Source: Atrina japonica
Lineage: Eukaryota; Mollusca; Bivalvia; Pterioida; Pinnidae
Direction: 5' to 3'
Assembly: GCA_030159075.1 (NCBI GenBank)
Contig: BROG01000081.1
Span: forward strand, 513,501-577,500
Length of the DNA: 64,000 nucleotides
The position numbers were made by a program, and so were the translations under genes. Of this stretch, positions 43,743-55,092 are shown in pieces. The notes under the pieces were generated by a model, which did not search any database, was not told the DNA's origin, and saw only the letters and a list, made by a program, of their open reading frames with translations. How positions within the stretch are numbered: the stretch's first letter is position 1; each line of letters begins with the position of its first letter.

Positions 43743-46700
43743 CAGGGTGTCAAGCCATTTTTGGTCTAAAAAATATAGGATTATAGGGATTCTTAAAAAA
43801 ATTTATAGGGAAAATATAGGGATTTTACAGCAGATTTATAGGAATAAATAGGGTTTCTATTAAAGAATTTGGTTGCAATTCTATTGTTGCTGCATACAAA
43901 TCCAGCCAGTTTTGCAATTTATTGTAGATAACATGAAATGAAACACAAGATAAGAGATACAATCCTTCAATAAGTCGACAGTTTCTATCAAACAGACTAT
44001 TTGTACACAATCATTACAAAAATCAAAGAGTTATGTGAGATCACATAACTCTTAGATCTTTGTATTAAAATTGAAAATTACTTTAATGGCCTCCTCCTCC
44101 CCTAGCCATTTCCTTTCCTCCCATTTTTTTTTTCTATTTTAAAATGAAAACACATATCAATCAATAAAAGTCACTCTTTATGACATGTAAATTTAAGAAA
44201 AGAAAGTAAATTATTAAAATTTAAGCATAATATAGATTGTTTAAAGTTCTAATGCTTTTGTTTCTTGCTTTTGTCCTTTTCACACTGCTCATTCTCATTC
44301 TGTTTTGTTTTAGTAGGTCCTTTACTGTCCTTGTCTTTCCCTTTGTCCTGCATGCTTTTGACACCTCTGTTTCTTTACTTTTTGACATACATTTGTCTTT
44401 ACTTTTCGACGCCTATTTTTCTTTGCTCTTTGACCCTTCTTCTCTGATTAATGTAGTTTTTTTCAATATTGAAGTTTTCTCTTTTTCTAATTCTTTTTGT
44501 TTCTCTCTTATTTTGTCCAGCTCTTTTAATGATTTTTCAGATTTGTTGGTCCCAGTATCTATCATCATTTGGGCAACTTTAAGAGCTGATCTTTCAATCT
44601 CATTTTCCTTCATTACTGCTTCCAGTTTCATTTTTCTTCTTTTACAAGAGCATTGCCAGCATCTAAGTCAGTTTTTACCTTTTTTTCTTTGTCTGCAAGC
44701 TCTTTCTCTCTTTGCTCAATTTTTTTTCGAGCAGCCAATTCCTCTTCTTGCATTCTCGTTAATCTATCGTGTTCTTCTTTTTTCCTTCTAGCTCTGGATA
44801 ATTCCTCTTCTCTCTTGTTCCTTTCCTCTTCAAAGCCATGCTTGGTAACTAGCATGAGCAGTTTTCATTGACTTCATTAGTTCTTTTGTGAAAGGAATTT
44901 TCTCTGGTTTTTTAGTTTTTGGGTCAAAGAAAGCCACAGCATCCTTCACCATTCTTATTCCATTGATTGTCTGCTCTGACAACTGATTTCTATCATCTGT
45001 TACCACATTAATATTGACTGACAAACTCCTTTCCACATCTGCATTTCCATGTGGCAATACTAAAGCTGTTTTATCACATTCTTCAATAACTTGTATTTTG
45101 GTTTGCCATCACCATCCTTCAAGGCAAATACCTCTCTCCAGTAGTGATCAACTCTTTGGTCCTCAGTGACCAAAACAACATCAACTGTTGGCTCTAGTTG
45201 TCTGGTTATTTGCTGAATGAATCTTACAGACTCACTGTCTTTACTAGTCTTTTTGAGTGGATTCAAACATCCAAGACTCATAATTAAGGCATTCCCCAAA
45301 GGAAGACGTTTCTGTAAATGTTCAACAGCTTTACGGTAAAATGCTCTTATACCTAGCATTTGTTTCCTCTGCTGTTCCAGCTTAACTGCTTCATTTGGTT
45401 TTTGACTTTGTCTCCAATCACTATGTCCTGGTCACTTAGACAATTCTTCACATCGCTGACATTGATGCTAAGTAATTTCTTTCCTGATTTCCCTTTAAGA
45501 ACCTCTGGCTTAATGAACCTGTTCATAATTTTCAAAAGAAGATCTTTCATTCTGTCATAAAGCAGATGAATCAAAGGGGCACCTGTTTGAAACAATAGGA
45601 GGAAGCTTTTGAAAAGAGGATAGACACCAGCTAAAAATAATGCTTCAACCCTAGTTTCTACTGTATTTCCAATTAAAGCCAGCTGTATCCTTTTAAAATT
45701 GACACTTTTTGGAACACTTTTCTCTGATTTTTCCAGGTTTTTCAAAAATGCAATAATTGCATCCCATTGCTCAAGGAGTCTGTCAACAGATGGCCCAAGT
45801 GACAACCATCTCACCTCTGTATGCCTTTGAAATTTGTTGGCTTCAATGTCCAAATCAATTTGAAGAGCTTTGTAGTCTTCTCGTCTAGCTGCACTGTGTT
45901 TAAACAAGTAGAACAGATCCAGGCATAGATGTTCTACAACATTGCCATACTCGTCTATCCCTTTTCCAAAGCTGTTATGCACAATATGCATGTTGCAACT
46001 ACCAATGTCTACTAGCCCAGAGTGGTCAGGAACTTTTCCTTTGATCTGACTCTCAAGTTTTGACATGATTGCTTTATTAACATTTGGTCTGTCCATGCCA
46101 AGAGCTGTAAGCTGACTTAGTGGTATCTTGTCCTCCTGAAAGACATCCATTATGCTGTTTGACACTTTAATTGCTTCTGCATGACCAAAGAAAAGAGATC
46201 TATAATATCTACACCAAACTTCATCATTTTGAGAAGACCAGTATCGAATCCTGAGGTCCATCTGCTTTTTTACTTGGGCCTGGGTTGTTTCATCAAAATG
46301 GAGGGAAAACTTAGCCCCAGAGTCACAAAGATCATTTATCAGTTCGTGTCTGAAATGAGGACCCATACCATCAGCAAGTAAATAGGAAACTTTAGTCCTG
46401 CTCAATTGAATATCAGTAGCAATTTTCGAGTCTGGAAACATGGCTGCAAATGTTTGCTGGATATTATCACATGACCTGAAGCTAAAATTGGCATTTGCAA
46501 CCTGGGCTGCCCAAATTCCTTCTGATTTTAGAACTTCATCTGAATGTACATATAGCTTGATAGTGTTTGAAGCAGCAGATGTAGATGGAGTTTCCTCTTT
46601 ACTTGTGAAGGAGAGCTTAGATTGTGACTTGTCCAGTGTTGGTAGGATGAGAGATTTATGGGCTTTTCCTTTTGCATGTTGGAGAACTTGTGCCTTGCCT

Positions 46701-47718
46701 GAATTGTCTATTCTGAATTCAGAATCACAAACTCTGCAATAAGCAAACTTATCAGAATTTCCTCTCCTACACCATTCACGCACTATCTGTCCATTGCAAT
46801 CTATAGCAGAGGTCCAGGAATTCTGGAACTTGGTTACCCCGTGCGGCATTTTCAGTCAGTTAACATATATACCGTAAGTCAAACTGAAATCAAAATCATG
46901 ATTAATATCTTTGTTTCCAACCATAGCGGATACACAAGTAAATGTATGAGCTAACACTACCTGCCAAATCAATATTGATAAACTCCTTTTAAAACTTATT
47001 AAATTGTCTCTTTGTATGCCATCAGTATTGCAAAAAATATGGGGTAAAACTGATGGGACTCAAGGGGATATTTTAAAATTTTCATAGGAGTTGATCAATG
47101 TTAACTGAGCAGTTCAAATAATGTTTAAACTCATACATTTACTTGGGTATTCACTGTAATCATTTCCTTTAATGGATTGGATAAAAGCACAATCTGGATG
47201 ACATGATATAATTTAAATAAATCATATTTTATTTGCCTAGTCTATTCATTTTTAAAGAAAGCCATACTTAAAGTGACATTCATGAAATTGATTCCATATC
47301 AATGGTATTCATAATAAGATAGGCTTAATTCTTTGAGATATATACATGTACTTTATTGTCTTAAAAGCTTTTCTGTTAGCATTGTTTTGTCAAAATGAAG
47401 AGATAACATGAGTGTTCCAATAAGCATGGCTTAAATTTTGCTGCCCTAGCTACACCTTATAAATGGTAAAACTATAAGGTACATTTCCGGCAACAGCTTA
47501 TTTGATTTCCATGCCAATTTAATCTGAACAGTTTGGAAGTAACTCTTTTTTAATGGTTAAATCATTCAAATTTTATGTTTTATTTAATTTTTAAGATAGG
47601 ACGGTCAAATTTTTTTAATATATAGGGTTTTATAGGGATTTTAAACAAATATAGGGAAAATATAGGAATGGTCAAATTTATAGGAAAATATAGGAAAAAA
47701 TAGGGACTTGACACCCTG
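43743..47718 (-). mobile_element. hAT-like DNA transposon, 3,976 bp, TIRs intact, transposase broken
   Basis: Ends are inverted repeats: CAGGGTGTCAAGCC at 43743 and GGGACTTGACACCCTG ending at 47718. The 6-bp sequence AATATC flanks both sides (43737-43742 and 47719-47724). Inside each end lie many copies of TATAGGGA/TATAGGAA, likely transposase binding sites. The single transposase gene is on the minus strand. CAG-type TIRs and the transposase motifs fit the hAT superfamily. Most hAT elements make 8-bp duplications, so the 6-bp one points to a variant group. Intact TIRs suggest fairly recent mobility, perhaps by trans-mobilisation. Confidence 0.88.
44413..46849 (-). pseudogene. hAT-like transposase gene, frameshifted
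   Basis: The first block (46849-45353) starts MPHGVTKFQNSW and has a BED-like zinc finger (C38, C41, H58, H64). Then come a DDE-type core with FDETT (D186) and LGMDRPN (D253), the hAT CxxH motif (CNMH, 285-288) and EVRWLSL. The rest is spread over other frames: 45359-45060, 45057-44830 with LPHGNADVERSLSVN (the hAT dimerisation motif), then 44855-44628 and 44631-44413. The last two are a highly charged Glu/Lys/Arg coiled coil, unusual as a C-terminal extension. At least three frameshifts make this copy non-functional, provided the assembly is right. Confidence 0.87.
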
Positions 47719-47724
47719 AATATC

Positions 47725-49460
47725 TCATATGATTCGACAGACGTGATGAGTTTGACTTTCATAGTGTCGACTTCCCACATTCATGTAGTTTTATTCCTTT
47801 TCGCCTGCATATGGTTTTTATATCTCAAAATGAATTGTTGTATTTTTCATGATCCGCATCCTTGCGTGCTGTATTTGTGCCCAGCGAGTTCCTACGTAGA
47901 AATTTTAGTATAATGCGTGTGTTTTTTGTGAATGTTTAGATTTGTCAATGGTATATGTGTTTTAGATATGTGTTGGTAGATTGAAGAAGAAATAGCGATG
48001 CTGATGCCTTGCAACAAGTTCATGAATGGGAGCAAAATGTCACTGGAGGAGTATTAATATGAGAGGGTTTCCGATGGTTTATTTCATAATATGATTTACA
48101 GGATATTCAGTGAACCTAAAACGTTTTACATATGAAAATAAAGACAGTATTTTTCCATTTTGATAATCAACTTTATAGGATTTTGATTTTTCTATTTTGA
48201 TAATCAACTTTATAGGATTTTGGTTTTTACTCCCTGGTTGCCTCTTCAGTTTCTTATATCACTTCTAAGTTGAAAATTGCATTTGGATTTTAGTTACAGA
48301 GAAGATGTGATGTAAACTCTAACACACATATTAGAGAGCATCCTCCGAAGTTTAAAGCACTAAATCCGCATCAGTAATGTCGGTTTCCATTGATACAAAG
48401 TTTGTAATAACAGTCATCTGTACCCTTACAAATATTGTTATACGGCTTCTTGTGACAAATTCTGGCCAATTGGTTGAAACACTAGGATTATATTAACTTG
48501 GAACACTTGGTAGTGGATCTAGCTGATCAATAAGGTTAAATTAACATTAGATTTTTTTATCCGATACAATCTGTTTATCTGTATAATCTAATACCCCTAT
48601 ATCTGTGGCTCTAACGATACATGATAAGGCAAATGGAAGGACAAGAAAGTGCTTACATGTCCCACTATCACTGCAAGAATTGATTACATCCAATTAATAT
48701 ATTATGTTTTATAATAGATACATTTTGTATTCCGTAAGAAATACTATAATTAGCCCAATGTCATAAGAATGTACAGATTTTCTGATTTGTGGTATACATG
48801 CAGACTTGATGTACATGTACATATATTCGTCGCACGATACATATGATGCCTTAATAACATCAAATATCCTGCTATATGAGGCTTATATCTATTGTACTGT
48901 TTAGTATTAACTACTCCAGCAACAGTGCTTCACCAAAATCAGACGGACATTATGAATGATTCTGTCAGAAATATTTGTCAAATCTTTGTTTCTGTGGAAT
49001 AAAATAATGTATTTAGAAATTCAACATCAATAAAAATGACATGAAATTCAAATTAATACTACTTAAAAAGATCTTTGGCTTGGTTCAATGAAATAAAATG
49101 TTTCGCTAATTATGGATGCATTAAAAAAATCCAATTTTTTTTTATCACAGAAAATTAACTATTTGTTAAATGTAATAAATAAAGTAGGTCGTGGTAGGTC
49201 TCATTACAACAACATTTATTAGATAATTTAAATCATAATATTGCATTTGTAACAGGAATTTGCATCGACACTCAACCGTTATTTGCTAGATATTCTGCAA
49301 TTAATGTTGGAATTTGAAAGTTTCTAAAATTATATGTGTACCCACCACTCTTACTGAGAGTTGTTAGCAAAACAAAACAGGAAAATTATAACGTCTTTTT
49401 ATTACTACATTCTGAGTGTGAATGGATACACGCGCGCGTGTGTTTAGTTAGCTATACATT
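47725..49460. other. Intergenic stretch
   Basis: Contains a short tandem duplication (ATTTTGATAATCAACTTTAT, at about 48159 and 48196) and no recognised gene. Confidence 0.5.
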
Positions 49461-49465
49461 AGATT

Positions 49466-49707
49466 GCTAACCCTAAGCCTTAGTGAACCTAACCCTAATT
49501 ACCCTAACCTATCCTAACCCACCCTGACCTTAACCTTAACTTAACATATCCCCTAAACACTAACCCTTACCCTAACTAAATCTAACCCTAAAACTAACCA
49601 TAACTAAACCCATGTCAAACTAAACCTCAACCGTAAACACTAAATGAAACTTAACTAAAAAGAACCCTAATTAAACCAAACTCTAAACACTAACCTTACC
49701 CTAATCC
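49466..49707. repeat. Degenerate telomere-like tract (CCCTAA)n
   Basis: About 240 bp rich in ACCCTAA, AACCCTA and CTAACC words with many substitutions (for example CCTAACCCTAATTACCCTAA at 49488). The G-rich telomere strand would be the minus strand. It is embedded between normal DNA, so interstitial. Confidence 0.8.
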
Positions 49708-49916
49708 GAACAATGAAAAATAATTTCATATCGGTATTAACTCGAAAAAAAACATTGTTTATTTGTAAAAAAAAAATATATTTATGTTTCACGTTTACCT
49801 TAAAATCGAAAACCTATCTTTCCATAAAAGAACTTCAGAAATAAAAATGCAGACACTTTTACGAGAACAATAATTATTGCAATATACTGCACATTTAAAT
49901 ATTTTCCTGATGTGTT
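49708..49916. other. Spacer between telomere-like tract and 38-bp array
   Basis: Nothing recognised. Confidence 0.5.
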
Positions 49917-50200
49917 AACATAAGGAACACAGAATAAAGAACATCTGATGTGTTAACATAAGGAACACAGAATAAAGAACATCTGATGTGTTTACATAAG
50001 GAACACAGAATAAAGAACATCTGATGTGTTAACATAAGGAACACAGAATAAAGAACATCTGATGTGTTAACATAAGGAACACAGAATAAAGAACATCTGA
50101 TGTATTAACATAAGGAACACAGAATAAAGAACATCTGATGTGTTTACATAAGGAAAACAAAATAAAGAGCATCTGAATTGTTACCATAAAAAAAAACAAA
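49917..50200. repeat. 38-bp minisatellite
   Basis: About seven units of CATCTGATGTGTTAACATAA + GGAACACAGAATAAAGAA (starts 49942, 49980 and every 38 bp), degrading to the right. There is no unique spacer between units, so it is not a CRISPR array. Confidence 0.95.
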
Positions 50201-50782
50201 ATAAAGATTATCTTTAGCACATACTTATAAGTTATAGATAATAATAATACAAATTAATTTAATGTCCACCATTGGGAAGTATTGTTATACGACGTCATTC
50301 ACTTGATAAAGGCCAAGGGCTCGAAAATTTGAAAATTTGTGAATACTGAGTATGTTAACTGGTTTTTTTTTGCATATGATATAATAGTTTTCACAACCAT
50401 AAAAATAAATATTTAACTCATCATTTATGTTCCATATTTTTCCCTAGATGGTTTTTTTGGTTTTTGTTTAATGATCTCAAAATCTTCAGTATTCGGACGC
50501 TAAACAGAGAAAAACTTGGAATTCCCTTAGGGTATTTGTGTTTTATTTTTATGCATCCATGGATGCATGAAACAATGAATGAATTGTTGATTAGAAAGAT
50601 TAACTATGAGGTTTTAAATGTTCTTCATACCCCATTAACTTTAGTTATATCTTTGTGACGTATTCCTGAATAATACTGATAAGACGATAGCTGGTATTGT
50701 TTCACCGATATTGATGCCCAAACACTATTGGCGAACAAATAAAACAAAAATCATGCAGAACATTATTTGTTATTAGGTTTGT
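50201..50782. other. Intergenic stretch
   Basis: Nothing recognised. Confidence 0.5.
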
Positions 50783-51101
50783 AATCAGTAAAAATATAGA
50801 CGGCAATGTCAGATGATCTCGTTTACAATTCTTTCAATAGTGACAATTGAAGTAATTTACTAAATTAAAAAATGGTCCTCGACAAAATAAAACTTACCGT
50901 CCACGGGAATATGTCGGGTTGATCAAGATGGAAGGCGAGGTGAAGACTCCCATGGACTTGATCAACCCGACATATCCCCGTGGACGGTAAGTTTTATTTT
51001 GCCGAGGATCATTTTTTAATTTAGTAAATTACTTCAATTGTCACTATTGAAAGAATTGTAAACGAGATCATCTGACATTGCCGTCTATATTTTTACTGAT
51101 T
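50783..51101. repeat. Long fold-back: 145-bp inverted repeat, 29-bp loop
   Basis: Left arm 50783-50927 and right arm 50957-51101 are reverse complements with about three mismatches. The loop is GATCAAG-ATGGAAGGCGAGGTGAAG...-CTTGATC. There is no coding capacity and no obvious target duplication. It could be a fold-back/MITE-type element or a recent palindromic duplication. Confidence 0.95.
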
Positions 51102-51225
51102 GTCCATAGGAACATGTAAGGCAGGTACGTGACCCTTACATCTAATGCAATCGCAATATTTCGTTGGGATCGCTAATGGAATAAAAACGAAATATGCTAA
51201 ATTGTATTATAAATAAAATAATTGT

Positions 51226-51230
<5 letters not shown>
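51102..51230. other. Spacer to (CA)n
   Basis: Nothing recognised. Confidence 0.5.
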
Positions 51231-51272
<42 letters not shown>

Positions 51273-51306
51273 TAAACACAAACAAACACACAAACAAACA
51301 CACAAA
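51231..51306. repeat. (CA)n and (CAAA)n microsatellite
   Basis: CA run followed by AAACACA units. Confidence 0.95.
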
Positions 51307-51850
51307 AAACAGATTTGGACCCTTCATCCCCAAGTTTCTAAATGGTATACTATTTTATATTGTTACAGACCACTCTATGATTGTCTGCCATGAACGGTTA
51401 AAACAATACTTTTGTATACAATATGTCCTCCAATATAATGTCTCTATTCAGTAATTAGAATAAAGATTATATAATTTTTCATAGTCTGTTATTTTTATGT
51501 AGTTATTCAATAATAATTTTAAACAATTACTGAAATTAACAATTTAAATTAAATGGTATTTATAAGGATGTTTTTATGTTAACATAAACCTTACTCATGA
51601 CTTAAAACTTGGACCCACTTCTATTTGGCTTGAATTTCCTCTGTTGAAGGAATATCTAAATACGGTGGACTTTTAAATGGTTTACATCTGTGGATTCTGT
51701 ATGTCTTTGTATACTATATTATGTATGTCTATGTAGTTTATATTCTTTTCAAGTTTAAACAATGTCTCTTTATCTTGACAATAGATATCATCTTAAATTG
51801 TTAAACTACAAAGTTCATATAAGCAACTACTGCCAACCGAAATACACAAA
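51307..51850. other. DNA upstream of caveolin B
   Basis: AT-rich with no recognised element until the TATA-like box. Confidence 0.5.
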
Positions 51851-51860
51851 TATATAAATA
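51851..51860 (+). promoter_or_regulatory. TATA-like box of caveolin B
   Basis: TATATAAATA lies about 70 bp before the ATG, a similar spacing to that of caveolin A. Confidence 0.45.
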
Positions 51861-51920
51861 CTGGAGCAACACAGGCACAAGTCTAGTCTCTAATACTAGA
51901 GCGCTGTCGATACCACAAAA

Positions 51921-51983
51921 ATGTCTGAACAGAGCATCCCGATTCTGGAAAGAGATCCAAACGGCATCAACGACCACATAAAG
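51921..51983 (+). CDS. Caveolin B exon 1
   Basis: 21 codons, phase 0 donor GTAACT. Shares RDPN-x-INDH-x-K with caveolin A exon 1. Confidence 0.88.
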
Positions 51984-54620
51984 GTAACTTAATTCTCCAA
52001 TATCATGTAAATATTGCTTAAAACTTGAAAATAGTGAGACATGTATGTATTTTAAATGTATTGTTTCACATAATTCTATAACATTCTGATTATTATATTT
52101 TTGTCATCGATATAATTATGACCTAAATAAATACCATGTATGAACCCGTATTAAAGTGATATAAGCTGTCACAATGATGATTTTTGTCCCATGACATATA
52201 GTCGAGAATATGATAAAATATGTGTTCAAATACATTATCAAACACGTAAAACGTTGTAAAAGATCTTCTTTTCTGGGTTACATGTATTTGTTTTATTAAA
52301 ATTTAAGCTTTCCCGTACCTTAAAAAAATCCAGCTGTATTTCGGTATGACCTTTTAGATAAACTTTTTCGCCATATCAAATGTGCTTCGTAATTCGGTCA
52401 GGAGGATCTCGGTCCTTTACGCGCTCAATCTATCAGTAACCTCGGCTCTCGACATAATTGGGTGTGTTAAAGTCGGCTGATTTTTATGTGTTTTATATTT
52501 ACTTTTAAAATACAGGACGTGATTTTTATTGGAAAGTACATGTATTATGTAAAATATGTGCTTTTCAACGCTATTTTAAATACCTGAAACAAATCGGATC
52601 AATATATGATTAAAAATATCAGATCAATAAAAGAAATTTTTCCAGTCTTTAATGTTACCCTAAAATGAATGTTGACATTGCCAAAATCTAAACAATATAA
52701 CTGTGAAAATTATGCGCACCTCATGTTTTACAATCGTGCCGCCATGTCCGATGGAGCAGGGCAGTGCCAAGAATGATAAAGCCGAATATGCGATGGGACG
52801 AGTTAAAATGGATCGAGATCACCCGATATACCCGGCACGTGGACAATTTCAGAATCGATTGTTTTGAAACGACGGAAAAGACGAATTTTGCCGGATTTAT
52901 GTATGGAATGATGATGTACGAGAAAAAACACAAAGGGTAATAAGAATAGAATTTATATTAACTCCAAATAGCACGTAGTTATTGGACACTTGGTAATCTT
53001 CGTAAGAATTACCGAAAGTTAATGTGTAATGGCCAGAATGATATCAAATTAATATTACGGGTTACGTTTTGCAAGTTTTGGGGCAATTATACACATATAT
53101 TTGCTATTCTAACAAACAGATGGTCTCTTTGGGATATATACGAGATGAAATATTACATAAAATGGGCATGTAATTTTTTACATCTACGATAGCTCATATC
53201 GCTTTAAGACTTAGTTATAGCAGCAGCTGGGACGCATAACATAGAAAACCGATGTCTATTTTTTATCTACATAGTTAAACTATATGTTGTAGTTTAACCA
53301 CAAGAAGTTTGTCTTGATACCCGAAAGTCTGTAAAAGAGCACTTTTGATTTTTATTTCTTCAATTTCATCGTTTTAACAGTTTTCTCCAGATAGGGTTGT
53401 AGAATCTGTAGTATGACAAATCAGAGAGAATGGCTATTACCCCGATATGGCACCACAATTTTTCTCAGAATCTAATTTTTTATCAAAACTTCTTTTTTTC
53501 CGGTGAACCTAGTTTTCTCCAGTAAATATGAGTTTCTTAAGACCTTTTTTAAATTAATAATAATAATAAAAAACAATGTCATACTTAGCGTGCCACATGA
53601 TGAGTTCGAAACTGAAAGATATTGCTTGATTGGATGGAGTTTACTGAACCAAATAACCAAGTACATGTATTGAGAGTAAAGAAAATGCTACAGAGGGTAA
53701 CAAAATTTATTGAGAAACTTCGGTGTATTATATTGTTTTATTCTTTGGTGAAGTTTCGTGCTAATATTGCCGAAATTACGGATTTATAACGCCAAAGCAC
53801 GATTTCAAATAAAACATTTTTTTCACTTTTTGGAACCAAAATATTGTATGTAAATATTTATATATTTAGGTTTCTATAGCAATTTCAGACTGATATAACA
53901 TGAACCTGTTGGTGTTGGGCGTTACGTTTATGTAACACAATGATACAACCACTATCATGGTTCGAAACAATATATGACTCGCAAATACAGATTAAATTGT
54001 AGTCTCAATTCAGTTCTTATCATAACTTAAAGACATTTTCATTGTTTAGAAATTCAATTATGAATTTAATTACAGATTCACGCATGTCGACAAGGGGTTG
54101 CTAATTTGTTCTTGGTACTTGGTCCAATTTCTTGATATTTCATAGATCAGTTGTTTCAACTTTTCATTATTTTTTTGTACTGCTATACCGAATTCGGTAT
54201 TGATGTAACCTTAATGTTATTGTTTATACTTTCCATGGTAAGATGTAATGTTATAGCCAGATGGATAAAAATCTCCATATATTTCAGGTACGTTTCGACG
54301 ATTTATTAGCCGAGCCCGATGGAACGCACAGTATAAAGTGCGTATGGACAACCTCTAAAGCATGCTTCAATTGTTGCCGGAAATTTTGGTATAAATTTTG
54401 TACACTTTTCCTTGGCATATTTATTGCCTGTGAGTGGGGAATGCAGTATGCTTGCATGACATTTTGCCACGTGTGGTGCCTAACACCATGTCTTCGCATG
54501 GTGATGATGCAGTGCAATTTGTTACAGAAATGCTTTGGAACACTCATAAATTGTTTCTTGGCACCAATCTGTGAAACGTGTGGATTATGTTTTTCGGGAA
54601 TTATGGTAAAAAACTCTTAG
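51921..54620 (+). CDS. Caveolin-family protein B, cysteine-rich (two exons, 131 aa)
   Basis: Exon 1 (51921-51983, 21 codons) reads MSEQSIPILERDPNGINDHI then K, very like caveolin A before the junction. Exon 2 (54288-54620) begins VRFDDLLAEPDG (22-33), the caveolin signature with Asp for Glu. Then come the scaffolding-like CVWTTSKACFNCCRKFWYK (39-57), a membrane hairpin (about 58-88) and a C-terminal region to S131. Sixteen cysteines lie at 39, 47, 50, 51, 59, 69, 77, 81, 85, 89, 97, 103, 110, 116, 119 and 122. C89 aligns with palmitoylated C133 of CAV1. E70 occupies the same hairpin position as E71 of caveolin A. The intron falls at the same codon and phase as in caveolin A. Likely a tandem paralogue about 20 kb downstream. 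Confidence 0.92.
51984..54287 (+). other. Caveolin B intron
   Basis: 2.3 kb, AT-rich, no transposon or exon recognised. Confidence 0.6.
54288..54620 (+). CDS. Caveolin B exon 2
   Basis: Acceptor ATATATTTCAG, phase 0, 110 codons then TAG. Carries signature, scaffolding-like segment, hairpin and C terminus. Confidence 0.94.
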   Translation, partial: VRFDDLLAEPDGTHSIKCVWTTSKACFNCCRKFWYKFCTLFLGIFIACEWGMQYACMTFCHVWCLTPCLRMVMMQCNLLQKCFGTLINCFLAPICETCGLCFSGIMVKNS

Positions 54621-54901
54621 ACTCCAAGACACTGAGGGATCAGTGAAATCGGATATGACTTGGAGTTTACATATGAACTTGAGAAAATATATCAACGCAT
54701 AAAATGCATATCTAATATCACTCAACTTTCTTTCTTAATTCTTAATTACCAAGTACACCTATATCAAAAGAAGACAGATTCTTTATGTTAACATGTTAAA
54801 ATATTGAAATATCAGTCTTATATGTATATTGCAGTCTGGATTTGTATCTTGATTTCATTGATAGGGACTTTGATTTTAGTCCCAAGCCAAAACACATTAA
54901 T

Positions 54902-54907
54902 AATAAA
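54902..54907 (+). terminator. Polyadenylation signal of caveolin B
   Basis: AATAAA 282 nt after the stop codon, the first canonical signal downstream. Confidence 0.5.
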
Positions 54908-55008
54908 GCAGACATGGAAAATGGCAACGAAAATACAGTCATAACTTCATAATATCACTAACATATCAGGTACAAATTGGCTTTGTATGTGTAACACACA
55001 AATACACC

Positions 55009-55009
<1 letters not shown>

Positions 55010-55090
<81 letters not shown>
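55010..55090. repeat. (TA)n microsatellite
   Basis: Pure TA run. Confidence 0.95.

Positions 55091-55092
<2 letters not shown>

Noticed and set aside
44237..44791. Plus-strand frame of 184 codons, very rich in Phe, Leu and Ser
   Set aside because: It is antisense to the Lys/Glu-rich coiled-coil tail of the hAT-like transposase; the composition is the mirror of that region.
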